Assembly (NCBI GenBank): GCA_017463985.1
Contig: JAFUEH010000025.1
Span: 62,001 to 126,000 of the forward strand
DNA: 64,000 nucleotides
DNA from: Eubacterium sp.
GTDB lineage: Bacteria; Bacillota; Clostridia; Oscillospirales; Acutalibacteraceae
Direction of reading: 5' to 3'
Shown in pieces: positions 8,481-16,737 of the stretch. Numbering within the stretch: the first letter of the stretch is position 1; each line of letters opens with the position of its first letter. The notes below the pieces were generated by a model. That model did no database searches. It had not been told where the DNA came from and saw only the letters and a program-made list of their open reading frames with translations. A program made the translations under genes and the position numbers.

Positions 8481-8885
8481 ATGAGCAAAAGACTCGACGA
8501 AACAATCGGCTCTGTTGAGTATGACGGCCTCATCGTCAACAACGAGCCCGTCGCTGACGTGTTCAGCGTAACCATCCGTAAAGGTGCAGCCACAGAGACT
8601 CTCAAGCGCGGCACTGTTCTCGCTCTCTCCGAAGGCGCTGCCGGTGACGGCAAGATGGTGATCCTCGGTACAACCTCAGCAGAGAACGAAACTTTGACAG
8701 CGAACTGCGTGCTCGCTGACGATGTTGAAGTCGGCACAACCGCCGACGTAGAGGCTCTCGCATATCGCACCGGCCACTTCGCAAGAAACAAAGTGATCGC
8801 TAAAAGCGGCACGACTTTGAGCGCAGCAGACGAGGAAGCTCTCCGCAAGGGTGGCATCCTTCTCTCAGATGCTCTTGCATACTAA
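8481..8885 (+). CDS. Head decoration protein (gpD-like)
   Basis: A 134-residue protein starting at ATG 8481 behind TAAGGAGG. Size, beta-rich composition (VTIRKGAATETLKRGTVLA, short strands, ALAYRTGHF) and place between protease and capsid genes match the head decoration protein D family, which binds the expanded capsid as trimers and stabilises it. Its spacing of 13 bases from the protease gene and its own strong ribosome site fit the high level of expression expected. Confidence 0.85.
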   Translation: MSKRLDETIGSVEYDGLIVNNEPVADVFSVTIRKGAATETLKRGTVLALSEGAAGDGKMVILGTTSAENETLTANCVLADDVEVGTTADVEALAYRTGHFARNKVIAKSGTTLSAADEEALRKGGILLSDALAY

Positions 8886-8903
8886 TCAAAGGAGGACAAA
8901 ATC

Positions 8904-9968
8904 ATGCCTTTTAACTTTTTTGACACTCACACGCTCCTCATGGCAGTGGAGCAGCTCACTCCCGTGAGCACATTCCTTCGCGATCGTTACTTCCCGACCA
9001 ACGCGGCGAGCGACATCTTTGCGACCGACGACGTGCTCATTGAGTACAGAGACGGCAGCAAGAAGCTCGCGCCGTTCGTAGCCCCCCGCAAGGGCGGCGT
9101 TGCAATTCTGAGAAACGGCTACACCGTGGAGCGTTTCACTCCTCCGTTCGTAGCTCCCAAGCGTTCCCTCAGCATTGACGATCTCAACAAGAGAGGCTTC
9201 GGAGAAGCACTCTACTCTCAATTAACTCCTCAGCAGCGCCAGCAGACTCTTATCCTCAAGGATGCGGACGAAATGAGCGAAATGATCAGCCGTAGAGAAG
9301 AAGCTATGGCGGCGGAAACCATGCTCACAAACGGCTGTGTTATGAAGCACATCGCTGACGACGCAAACAAGGACGACGAGATGGAGATCCGCTTCTACAC
9401 CGGCGCATCTAACCCGGCAACCTATACCCCGACAAACGCGTGGAACGCGGCGGGTGCGGAGATCCTCAAAGACCTCGGCGCTATGGTTCGTATTCTCACC
9501 AGCAAAGGACTCAGAGCTTCCGATCTTGTGTGTTCTCCTGACGTAGCTGACGCCATCATGAACGACGCAAACATTCAGAAGATGCTCGACAACAGACGCA
9601 TCGAGCTCGGCAACATCGAGCCCGAACTTCTTCCCGCAGGTGCGGCTATCGTCGCTCGTCTGAACGTCAAGGGCCGTATCATCAACGTGATCTCCTACGA
9701 CGAGACCTACACAGACGACAACGGTCAGGACAAGCTCTTCATCCCTTCGGGTAAGTGCATACTCACCGCTCCTGCTGCCGGCCGTACTCTTTACGGCGCA
9801 GTATCACAGATCGAGCAGGCTGACGGTGAGTTCCACACCTATGCAGGCAAGCGTGTGCCGAAATACCTCAGCAGCGCTGAAGGCAACACCCGCAGCTTGA
9901 CCATCTCAAGCCGCCCGCTCATGATCCCGAACAACAAGAACGCGTTCCTTGTAGCGGACGTTTTATAA
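8904..9968 (+). CDS. Major capsid protein (lambda gpE family)
   Basis: A 354-residue protein, near the 341 of lambda gpE. The opening FDTHTLLMAVEQL, the FLRDRYFP stretch and the central AFVAPRKGG-like region are typical of the Phage_cap_E family (HK97 fold). It builds the icosahedral shell. The gene has a near-perfect AAAGGAGG site 8 bases before the ATG. It follows the decoration gene by 18 bases and precedes the connector genes. Confidence 0.95.
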   Translation: MPFNFFDTHTLLMAVEQLTPVSTFLRDRYFPTNAASDIFATDDVLIEYRDGSKKLAPFVAPRKGGVAILRNGYTVERFTPPFVAPKRSLSIDDLNKRGFGEALYSQLTPQQRQQTLILKDADEMSEMISRREEAMAAETMLTNGCVMKHIADDANKDDEMEIRFYTGASNPATYTPTNAWNAAGAEILKDLGAMVRILTSKGLRASDLVCSPDVADAIMNDANIQKMLDNRRIELGNIEPELLPAGAAIVARLNVKGRIINVISYDETYTDDNGQDKLFIPSGKCILTAPAAGRTLYGAVSQIEQADGEFHTYAGKRVPKYLSSAEGNTRSLTISSRPLMIPNNKNAFLVADVL

Positions 9969-9988
9969 GCAGAAAGGAGACCCCGGTC

Positions 9989-10387
9989 ATGATTAAGATT
10001 ATCAAAGGAACCTACGGACATTTTGACGGCACAAAAGTGAACCCGATCACAAAGGCAGACGGCCCTCAGAGCTTCAAGCCCGAGATCGAGGAGAGACTTG
10101 TCAAGAAAGGCGTCGCTGTTTACGTCAACGAACCTCTCGTCGAGGAAACTGAAGAACAGGACGATGAAACAGCAGCCAAGACTGAAGAAGGCACTCTACC
10201 CGAGTACAGCGCAGACATGAAGCTCGCAGATCTCAAAAAGATCGCCAATGCGTATGGCGTAGACGCTGAAAAAGCGAGAACGAAAGCCGAAGTAATCAAA
10301 AAGATTGAAGCAGCAAAAGCACAGGAGGACGACGTTGTCGAGGACGACGAGCTCCCGCCTGACGTAAAAGCTGCGATGCCGGAATAA
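9989..10387 (+). CDS. Head-completion protein with HeH/SAP-like domain
   Basis: A 132-residue acidic protein. The first 45 residues are a small beta-rich domain. A Glu/Asp/Thr-rich linker follows, then residues about 72-108 (MKLADLKKIANAYGVDAEKA and following) form a helix-extended-loop-helix of the HeH/SAP type seen in phage and Rho N-terminal proteins, which often contacts nucleic acid. It stands where lambda has the FI packaging accessory gene. A role in packaging or head completion is inferred. Its stop codon overlaps the next start (TAATG). Confidence 0.6.
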   Translation: MIKIIKGTYGHFDGTKVNPITKADGPQSFKPEIEERLVKKGVAVYVNEPLVEETEEQDDETAAKTEEGTLPEYSADMKLADLKKIANAYGVDAEKARTKAEVIKKIEAAKAQEDDVVEDDELPPDVKAAMPE

Positions 10388-10710
10388 TGGCCGGAACCCT
10401 TAAAGATCTAATCGCGGCAGACGTCGACCGCGTGTTTTTTGAGCTCGACGACTTTGCTGAGCTCCATCGCATTGAAGGCAAAGAGATCAGCATCGTTATC
10501 GACAATGATCAGCTTGAAAAAATGAAGCAGGGCCAGATCCTCGGCGTCGCCGAGTCTGACATGCTTATTTTTGCCAAGACATCAGACATGCCGAAGCGAA
10601 AAGCACCCGGCTCACTTCTGAACGTTGACGGCCGGGAGCTTATAGTCGACGAGTGGACTGAGAACAAAGGCGTCACTCAGATCGCTCTACGCCAGAACAG
10701 GACAGTGTAA
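10387..10710 (+). CDS. Head-tail connector protein (FII-like position)
   Basis: A 107-residue protein coupled to the previous gene by a TAATG overlap. It has an N-terminal helix (AADVDRVFFELDDFAELH) and a beta-rich remainder with a central VDGRELIVDEW, a layout found in ATP-binding-sugar-transporter-like phage proteins and lambda FII-like head-tail joining proteins. No catalytic motif is seen. The role as neck or stopper protein comes from size, fold pattern and place between capsid and tail genes. Confidence 0.6.
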   Translation: MAGTLKDLIAADVDRVFFELDDFAELHRIEGKEISIVIDNDQLEKMKQGQILGVAESDMLIFAKTSDMPKRKAPGSLLNVDGRELIVDEWTENKGVTQIALRQNRTV

Positions 10711-10723
10711 GGAGGAAAAACGC

Positions 10724-11362
10724 ATGACAACCACGACCATTATCGATAGTGTGGTCGACTGGGCTCAGAAGGCTATATGCGATAACATCCTTCTGAAGCT
10801 GCCGGACGACGACGCCAACGACGGAAATTATCCCGGGAAAAGGATCAACCCCACAGCCTTCCCTATGTTCGTTCCTGCGAAGGACAGGCTTGCGCCACAT
10901 GTAACCGCACCGATCCCTTCGTTGTGCGTGCAAATTAAAGAAGGCAAGGACACACTCACGAACGGAAGGCGCACGCTGAAGATGCGCTTCAGCCTCGCAA
11001 CGTGGAACCCGGGCAAACACGGCACCGAAGTCATGGAACCGCAGGAAGATGTGACCAAAATCGGTGGCCACTCATACAAGCGACACTCTGATCCTGAAGC
11101 GGTCGCTCAGTACACCAGAAATATGGACGGATGGAGAGACCTTTGGAACTTCGCAGATAAAACACTGCAAGCTATTGAGGGCACCGAGTTCATCGCAGGG
11201 CTCAGACTCGTGAAAGAGGGCGACGACGGCATCAGCTACGGCCCCTTTGTCGAGGAGGGCGCAATCTGGGACTACTATCCCTACTGGTTCTTGTGGATCG
11301 ACTTCTCGCTTGAGTGCGGAACGGTTCACAAAGATCCTGAAATCTACAAAAATCTTTTATAA
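10724..11362 (+). CDS. Neck/tail-terminator candidate protein
   Basis: A 212-residue protein behind AAGGAGG. I do not recognise a named family with certainty. It opens with a helix (IIDSVVDWAQKAICDNILLKL), has a central beta-rich section (SLCVQIKEGKDTL, MRFSLATWNPG) and a Trp/Tyr-rich end (WDYYPYWFLWIDFSLE). Genes in this slot, directly before the sheath, normally encode the tail terminator or completion protein that caps the tail and joins it to the head. That role is proposed from position only. Confidence 0.5.
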   Translation: MTTTTIIDSVVDWAQKAICDNILLKLPDDDANDGNYPGKRINPTAFPMFVPAKDRLAPHVTAPIPSLCVQIKEGKDTLTNGRRTLKMRFSLATWNPGKHGTEVMEPQEDVTKIGGHSYKRHSDPEAVAQYTRNMDGWRDLWNFADKTLQAIEGTEFIAGLRLVKEGDDGISYGPFVEEGAIWDYYPYWFLWIDFSLECGTVHKDPEIYKNLL

Positions 11363-11374
11363 GGAGTGATAACA

Positions 11375-12886
11375 ATGGCATACAAACACGGTACGTATGG
11401 CGAGCTGACGGCCAGCAAGGTCAAAGGCACAGCCAGCGCCGACACCGTCGTTGTTTATGTAGGTACTGCTCCGGTCAACCTCGTCAGAGGTGTGGAAACG
11501 TCTGAACTTGTCAACAAGCCGATCAAGATCTTGAACATGATCGACGCACAGGGCAAAGTCGGCTACTCTAACGACTGGAACGCCTTCAGTTTATGTGAAG
11601 CGCTCGCACAGCACTTTGACAACACAATCGGCAACGTCGGACCGATTTACTTCATCAATGTGCTTGATCCTACAAGACACAGAAAGGAAACAGTGACAAC
11701 GGTCTCTGTTGCCTTTAACGCTGGTCGCGGCGAATTTATCAGCGACAAGATCATCCTCGACACCATAGCCATCGCCGACAAGGTTGAGGGCGTAGACTTC
11801 GAGGTGAGCTACAACTACAACTCCAGTAAGGTCGTGATCACTTCACTCAACAACAACGACCGCCTCACTGGCAACATCACCGTATCGTTCAGAGAAGTGA
11901 ACCCGACAGCAGTCACCACAGCGGACATTATCGGCCAGAAAACGGCCACCGGCGTATATAGCGGCCTCGCCGCTATAGACCTTCTCTATCAGAAGGAAAA
12001 TGTTGTAGCGAACGTTGTGGCAGCTCCCGGCTGGAGCGACATCCCGGCAGTATATACCGCTATGGTAAGCGCTGCGAACAAAATCAACGGACACTGGGAC
12101 GCCCTTGTCGTTGCAGACATTCCTCTCGTGAAGGTAGTCACAGCGACAGGCAACGAAGGTGAAACAGTCGAGGTTCCGGTTGACACTATTGCAAAGGCGA
12201 TTGAGTGGAAAGCAGAAAACGGATACACGTCTGAGTTCTCAAAGGTCTGCTGGCCTATGGTAACAGATGGCAGCGGCAGAAAGTTCCACCTCTCGACTGT
12301 AACAGCTGCAACAATGCAGCGCGTCGACTCTGAACACGGCGGCGTTCCGTTCGAGAGTCCGTCAAACAAGCAGATCATGGCGACGGGCCAATTCTTCGGA
12401 GCATCTTCTCCGAACATGGGCTACGACCAGTCGACTGCGAACGGTCTCAATGAGAAAGGCATCACGACCGCAGTGTACTGGGGCGGCCAGTGGGTACTCT
12501 GGGGCGCTCACACTGCTGCGTTTATTTACAACGGCAACATGGACGCCCGCGCAATTTTTGACGCCAGCATCCGCATGCTCATGCACATCACCAACGGCTT
12601 CCAGCTTAGAAACGGCACAAGGATCGACGCACCGATGGGCATCAGCGAGAGAGACGCGATCGTCAACAGCGAGCAGGAGATCCTCGACAGCTATGCAGGC
12701 ATGGGCGCTTTACTCGGTCAGCCCTCTGTCCTCTTTGTCGAGAGTGAAAACCCGCAGACGAACCTCGTCAACGGCGACTTCGTCTGGAACATCAGCGCAA
12801 CACCGACGCCGCCGTTCAAGTCAGGCACCGCACGCGTGACCTATACAGACGACGGCTTCGAGGCTTATTATGGAGGTGAGGAGTAA
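11375..12886 (+). CDS. Contractile tail sheath protein
   Basis: A 503-residue protein starting at ATG 11375 with AAGGAGTG upstream. The sequence has the sheath layout: an N-terminal strand arm with GTAPVNLV, a variable middle domain, and a conserved C-terminal part with VYWGGQWVLWGAHTAAF and DARAIFDASIRMLMHITNGF. Sheath subunits stack around the tube and contract to drive it through the envelope, so the phage is a myovirus. The gene is joined to the tube gene by a TAATG overlap. Confidence 0.94.
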   Translation: MAYKHGTYGELTASKVKGTASADTVVVYVGTAPVNLVRGVETSELVNKPIKILNMIDAQGKVGYSNDWNAFSLCEALAQHFDNTIGNVGPIYFINVLDPTRHRKETVTTVSVAFNAGRGEFISDKIILDTIAIADKVEGVDFEVSYNYNSSKVVITSLNNNDRLTGNITVSFREVNPTAVTTADIIGQKTATGVYSGLAAIDLLYQKENVVANVVAAPGWSDIPAVYTAMVSAANKINGHWDALVVADIPLVKVVTATGNEGETVEVPVDTIAKAIEWKAENGYTSEFSKVCWPMVTDGSGRKFHLSTVTAATMQRVDSEHGGVPFESPSNKQIMATGQFFGASSPNMGYDQSTANGLNEKGITTAVYWGGQWVLWGAHTAAFIYNGNMDARAIFDASIRMLMHITNGFQLRNGTRIDAPMGISERDAIVNSEQEILDSYAGMGALLGQPSVLFVESENPQTNLVNGDFVWNISATPTPPFKSGTARVTYTDDGFEAYYGGEE

Positions 12887-13392
12887 TGTCATGGCTTGAT
12901 CTTAAAGGCGCGATAGTGGCCGACACTGTCTACTCGAACAAGAGACTCGTTGCGAAAGACGTCAGCTTTACCCTCCCGTCGATCTCAATGCAGACGGCAG
13001 ACGTGCAGGCCATGGGTACCATGAGCATGCCGCTCGTAGGTCTCCTTGAGGACATGGAGCTCGCCATCACAAAGATCGGCATCGACACCGGTCTCGGCAA
13101 GCTCTCAAAGCTCGAGAAGCAGAACCTTGAGTTCAGATGGGTGCAGACCGTTATCAAGAGCGACGGCACCAGCACAGTCGAGGGCTGCAAAGCCTTCGTT
13201 CGTTGCGTTCCGAAGGCACTGCCCGGCATCGGTGCAGAAATCGGAAGCGCGTCCGAAAACGAACTCACCTACGGCGTCAGCCGCTTGCAGATTTACTGCG
13301 GCGGTACCGAGTATATGCTCGTCGACAGACTGAGCCAGATCCTTCGTATTGACGGCAAGGACTACATGAGCAAGATCTCGAAATTACTTTAA
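12886..13392 (+). CDS. Tail tube protein
   Basis: A 168-residue protein of the P2 FII-type major tail tube family: an N-terminal DLKGAIVADTVYSNKRLVAK, then LPSISMQTADVQAMGTM, and a beta-barrel body ending in the LQIYCGGTEYMLVDRLSQIL region. It polymerises into the inner tube inside the sheath. Translation is coupled to the sheath gene (the stop of one overlaps the ATG of the other). A strong GC-rich hairpin follows at 13399-13421. Confidence 0.93.
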   Translation: MSWLDLKGAIVADTVYSNKRLVAKDVSFTLPSISMQTADVQAMGTMSMPLVGLLEDMELAITKIGIDTGLGKLSKLEKQNLEFRWVQTVIKSDGTSTVEGCKAFVRCVPKALPGIGAEIGSASENELTYGVSRLQIYCGGTEYMLVDRLSQILRIDGKDYMSKISKLL

Positions 13393-13398
13393 CAAACG

Positions 13399-13421
13399 GC
13401 CCCGGGACTCAAGCCCGGGGC
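13399..13421 (+). terminator. GC-rich hairpin after tube gene
   Basis: GCCCCGGG and CCCGGGGC form a perfect 8-bp stem with a 7-base loop, seven bases after the tube stop codon. The downstream bases TCATTATTTA are not a full T-run, so it is more likely a partial terminator or an RNA 3'-end protector that lowers expression of tail genes after the abundant sheath and tube. Confidence 0.65.
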
Positions 13422-13446
13422 TCATTATTTACACAGGAGGAAAACC

Positions 13447-13854
13447 ATGAACGGTACTATCAAATTAAACAACCCGATCGAAATCAACGGCAAAAAGGTC
13501 AAGGAGCTCACCTATGACACCGACGCGATCACCGCGACGCAGTTTGCTGAAGCTGACGCGAGAAAAATGAGAGCAAGCGGATCAAAGGGCGGCAACCTCT
13601 CAGGTGCCGTTGAGCTCGACTACTCGTTCCACCTCTACCTCGGCTTCGCCGCTATCGTTGCGGTGAACCCGGAGATCGACATGAGCGATCTCGAAAGAAT
13701 AAAGGGCGCGGACGTGATGGAGGTCATGAAAGTCGGCCGAAATTTTATAATCAGACCGGGAGAGGCCTCACAGGACGACGACTCAGACGAGCCATCAGAG
13801 ACTACGCCCGAACGTTCCACACCTCAGTCACAGAGCTCGAACGAAAACCAATAA
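13447..13854 (+). CDS. Tail assembly chaperone, short form
   Basis: A 135-residue protein behind AGGAGG. The first 100 residues (LNNPIEINGKKVKELTYD, then a helical ADARKMRA part and the YLGFAAIVAVNPEIDMSDLE stretch) match the Mu gp41/P2 gpE-type tail assembly chaperones found between tube and tape measure. The last 35 residues in this frame are low-complexity Asp/Ser/Pro/Glu and are probably not the functional end of every copy, because a slippery site at 13740-13746 can send ribosomes into the -1 frame to make a longer form. It likely coats the tape measure during tail assembly. Confidence 0.82.
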   Translation: MNGTIKLNNPIEINGKKVKELTYDTDAITATQFAEADARKMRASGSKGGNLSGAVELDYSFHLYLGFAAIVAVNPEIDMSDLERIKGADVMEVMKVGRNFIIRPGEASQDDDSDEPSETTPERSTPQSQSSNENQ

Positions 13855-13964
13855 CGAGCTTTTTGGTGGACTATGCAGAAGCGGCTGAAGATCTCGCCGA
13901 AGAACAGAAACGGAGGCAGAAAAGCGCGCCGCGCATGGTTAAAAAACACTACAAACGGAGGTGA
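13447..13964 (+). CDS. Tail assembly chaperone, -1 frameshift long form
   Basis: A slip at A-AAT-TTT (13740-13746) joins the first 100 residues to 72 residues read in the -1 frame. That frame is open to TGA at 13962-13964 and encodes a credible helical, basic domain, with LRRAIRDYARTFHTSV, FLVDYAEAAEDLAEEQKR and a basic end RMVKKHYKRR. The resulting protein is about 172 residues. This gene pair with programmed frameshift between tube and tape measure is conserved in lambda (G/GT), P2 (E/E') and many others. The long form should bind both the chaperone and the tape measure, and it ends 5 bases before the tape-measure ATG. Confidence 0.75.
13740..13746 (+). other. Slippery heptamer A-AAT-TTT for -1 frameshift
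   Basis: The heptamer fits X-XXY-YYZ exactly in the reading frame of the chaperone gene (codons AAT TTT). A Shine-Dalgarno-like GGAGGT (13719-13724) lies 15 bases upstream, a known stimulator of bacterial -1 slippage. The zero frame turns into low-complexity residues right after it while the -1 frame stays protein-like. Confidence 0.72.
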
Positions 13965-13969
13965 GGACA

Positions 13970-16522
13970 ATGGCAAACGGTAAAACGCTTCAAGCGATCG
14001 TTGAAATTGCCGGCGAAATAAGTCCTACCCTCGGAAAATCTATAAGCGAAGCGACCGGGAAGCTGGGAGGCATGAACGTCAAAGCCCTCGCCGTAGGTGC
14101 TGCCGTCGGCGGCATCGCGGTGGCTACCGGTAAAGCTGTTTTTGAAGCTGGGAAATATCTGGTTGATCTCGGCAGTCAGTTCGACGAAGCCAGTGACTCT
14201 ATCAGAATAGGAACAGGCGCAACAGGTGACGCACTTGACGCTCTGATGGACGACTTCGACGCGGTGTACTCAAGCGTGCCGACCACCATGGAGGACGCCA
14301 GCAAAGCGATCGCTGACTACAACACAAGGCTCGGACTAACAGGCCCGGCCTTGCAGTCAATATCAACGCAAGCGATCCAAGTGGCCGACATGATGGAGCA
14401 AGATCTTGACAGCGTCATCGAGGAGTCGAGCCAAGCGTTCCAAGCGTGGAACATTGACGCCGAAAACATGGGCGACGCGATGGACTACGTGTTCAAAGCA
14501 TCGCAGAGCACAGGCGTCGGCTTCACAGACCTCATGAGCAATGTGCAGCAGTTCGCTCCCCAACTTCAAGAACTCGGTTACAGCTTCGAGGAGTCGATCT
14601 CTTTGATCGGTCAGCTTGACAAGGCTGGCGTCAACACCTCGGAAGTTCTGGGCGCCATGAAAAAGAGCGTCGGAAACCTCGCAAAAGAAGGCATAAGTGC
14701 CAGCGAGGGCATGGAAATGTATGCCGAGAAAATCAAAAACGCCAAAGACATGACAGAAGCCACGACTATCGCTTCCGAAATCTTCGGATCAAAAGCGGCT
14801 TCAACAATGGCGGCGGCAATAAGAGACGGTACCGTCGACGTGGCAGCACTGACCGCAGAGCTCGAAAACAACAGCGAGACGATCGGAGGATGCGCTGCCG
14901 ACACGTACGACTTCGCAGAAAACCTTCAGCTGTTCAAGCAGAAGGCGCAGGTCGCACTTGAACCTCTTGCCGGTACTCTTTTTCACTCACTCAACGACCT
15001 CATGCCTGTCGTGGGCGACCTTATGGAGAAGCTGATCCCGGTCATACAGAACATGGTCGGACAACTCCAACCAATGATCGAGCAACTTATTCCAGCTATC
15101 ACGCCAATGCTCGAGGAGCTAATCCCGGTAATCGTCGAAATCGCGAGCGGACTGCTCACTGAGCTGATCCCTCCGGTAATCGAGATAGTGACGTCTATCA
15201 TCCCAGTGCTGATCCAGCTGCTTCAAATGGTGGCTCCTATTCTCAACACGTTGATCTCGTCGGTACTTCCGATAGTCGTGCAGCTCATCCAGAAGCTACT
15301 GCCCGTAATTCTCCAAATCGTGCAGAGAGTTCTCCCGGTAGTGGTTCAACTGCTTGACGCAATTTTGCCGCTGCTCGATGAGTTCCTGAGCGCTATTCTT
15401 CCGGTGCTTCTGGATCTGATCGACGCGCTTGTGCCTCTGGTCATGAACATAATTGACGCGGTGCTCCCGGTACTGATCCAGCTGCTTCAGACTGTCGTGC
15501 CGATCATCTCGAGAATTATCCAGACGGTACTCCCGGTAGCCATCCAGCTGATCAACGCACTCGTACCTATCGTGACTCAGCTCATACAAGCAGTTCTCCC
15601 AATTCTGGTAGAGATCTTGAACCTTCTGACGCCGATCCTCGACTTAATAATCACATTATTGCAGCCGATCCTCGACCTGTTCATCATGCTGCTCGAGCCC
15701 ATCCTGAGCCTCATTTCAATGGCGATCACGCCGTTGATCGACATTATCTCTATGCTGATCACTTCGGCCCTCGAGCCGTTGCAGCCTATCCTTCAGATAT
15801 TGTCGACTCTGTTCAATGAGTATCTGGGCGCAGCGATCCAAAACGTGCAGCCGATAATCTCAGGCGTGCAGAACATACTCCAAGGTCTGATCAATTTCAT
15901 CACCGGTGTGTTCACAGGCAACTGGACGGCGGCATGGCAAGGTGTCGTTCAATTCTTTGGCGGTCTCTGGGAGGGCCTCGTCGGTATTGTAAAGGCGCCG
16001 ATCAACGCAGTAATCGGCTTAATCAACGGTGCGATCAGAGCACTAAACAGCATCAGCGTCACAATACCGGACTGGGTACCCGCGGTCGGAGGCCAGACCT
16101 TCGGCATAAACATTCCGACTATTTCATATCTGGCAACCGGCGGCTTCACTGACGGCATATCTATCGCCGGCGAAGCAGGAACAGAGGCAGTAATTTCCTT
16201 CGATCCTGCGTACAGAGCGGCGAACATCGGCTACTGGCTCGAAGCTGGTCAGATGCTCGGCATCGGTTCGAGCAATTCACAGACGGCACAGGCCGGCAAG
16301 CTCTTAACGCTTGACGACTTCTCGCTGAACGAAATGGCAGGAGGTCAAACTATAATTTACTACGACTTCAGTGGCTTTACGTGGTCGCCTACCATCGGCG
16401 CCACCGGTAAGGACGGCGAAGAGGACATTCTCGGAGAGCTCAAGGCTCACGAGGCTGAGTTCTTCGACTGGTTCGAGGAGTGGCTGAAGGTAAGAGAGGA
16501 GGGACGGTTTTGCCACGCGTAA
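13970..16522 (+). CDS. Tail tape measure protein
   Basis: An 850-residue protein behind GGAGGTG. It sets tail length and may enter the host envelope with the DNA. Residues about 30-55 form a hydrophobic Gly/Ala-rich segment; residues about 60-330 are the TP901-1-type tape measure core (FDEASDSIRIGTGATGDAL, then GVGFTDLMSNVQQFAPQL and DKAGVNTSEVLGAMKK). The middle (residues about 340-600) is a very hydrophobic array of 11-residue repeats, most starting with x-Pro. The C-terminal part has Gly/Trp-rich segments and GEAGTEAVISF, common at tape-measure ends. Its 3' end overlaps the LysM hub gene by 13 bases. Confidence 0.93.
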   Translation: MANGKTLQAIVEIAGEISPTLGKSISEATGKLGGMNVKALAVGAAVGGIAVATGKAVFEAGKYLVDLGSQFDEASDSIRIGTGATGDALDALMDDFDAVYSSVPTTMEDASKAIADYNTRLGLTGPALQSISTQAIQVADMMEQDLDSVIEESSQAFQAWNIDAENMGDAMDYVFKASQSTGVGFTDLMSNVQQFAPQLQELGYSFEESISLIGQLDKAGVNTSEVLGAMKKSVGNLAKEGISASEGMEMYAEKIKNAKDMTEATTIASEIFGSKAASTMAAAIRDGTVDVAALTAELENNSETIGGCAADTYDFAENLQLFKQKAQVALEPLAGTLFHSLNDLMPVVGDLMEKLIPVIQNMVGQLQPMIEQLIPAITPMLEELIPVIVEIASGLLTELIPPVIEIVTSIIPVLIQLLQMVAPILNTLISSVLPIVVQLIQKLLPVILQIVQRVLPVVVQLLDAILPLLDEFLSAILPVLLDLIDALVPLVMNIIDAVLPVLIQLLQTVVPIISRIIQTVLPVAIQLINALVPIVTQLIQAVLPILVEILNLLTPILDLIITLLQPILDLFIMLLEPILSLISMAITPLIDIISMLITSALEPLQPILQILSTLFNEYLGAAIQNVQPIISGVQNILQGLINFITGVFTGNWTAAWQGVVQFFGGLWEGLVGIVKAPINAVIGLINGAIRALNSISVTIPDWVPAVGGQTFGINIPTISYLATGGFTDGISIAGEAGTEAVISFDPAYRAANIGYWLEAGQMLGIGSSNSQTAQAGKLLTLDDFSLNEMAGGQTIIYYDFSGFTWSPTIGATGKDGEEDILGELKAHEAEFFDWFEEWLKVREEGRFCHA
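15167..15760 (+). repeat. 18 tandem 11-residue (33-base) repeats in tape measure
   Basis: From IPPVIEIVTSI to TPLIDIISMLI the protein can be divided into 18 consecutive 11-residue units, nearly all with Pro in position 2 and Ile/Leu/Val at positions 1, 3-4, 7-8 and 11, for example LPVLIQLLQTV and LPVAIQLINAL. The DNA units have diverged, so these are protein-level repeats. Less regular units precede them from about 15000. Confidence 0.9.
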
Positions 16523-16737
16523 CCGCATATCTTGAATATCAGACAAGAGCCGGCGACACTTTTGACTCGCTTGCATTGACAATGTATAACGAGGAAAAGC
16601 TGGCGAAGCATATCATCGAGTTTAACCCGGACTATGCTGACGTCATTATCTTCGAGGCGAACGTGCCGCTCCGTCTCCCTATCATCGACGACGTTGAAAC
16701 GCCGGCAACGTTGCCACCGTGGAGAAGCAGCACATGA
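16510..16737 (+). CDS. LysM-type baseplate hub protein (gpX-like)
   Basis: A 75-residue protein. TTG at 16510 is taken as the start because GAGGAGGG sits 6 bases before it and translation then overlaps the tape-measure stop. YQTRAGDTFDSLALTMYNEE, then a helix and VPLRLPIID, is a single LysM-like fold as in the P2 gpX family, which sits at the tail hub between tape measure and gpD. It overlaps the next gene by ATGA. Confidence 0.8.
   Translation: MPRVTAYLEYQTRAGDTFDSLALTMYNEEKLAKHIIEFNPDYADVIIFEANVPLRLPIIDDVETPATLPPWRSST

Noticed and set aside
13860..13866. TTTTTGG as the frameshift site of the tail chaperone
   Set aside because: It lies after the zero-frame stop codon (13852-13854), so ribosomes in the zero frame never reach it. 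The in-frame A-AAT-TTT at 13740 fits instead.
15000..15760. 33-base periodic DNA as a CRISPR-like or satellite repeat
   Set aside because: The period is at protein level in an open reading frame; the DNA units are diverged and there are no spacers.
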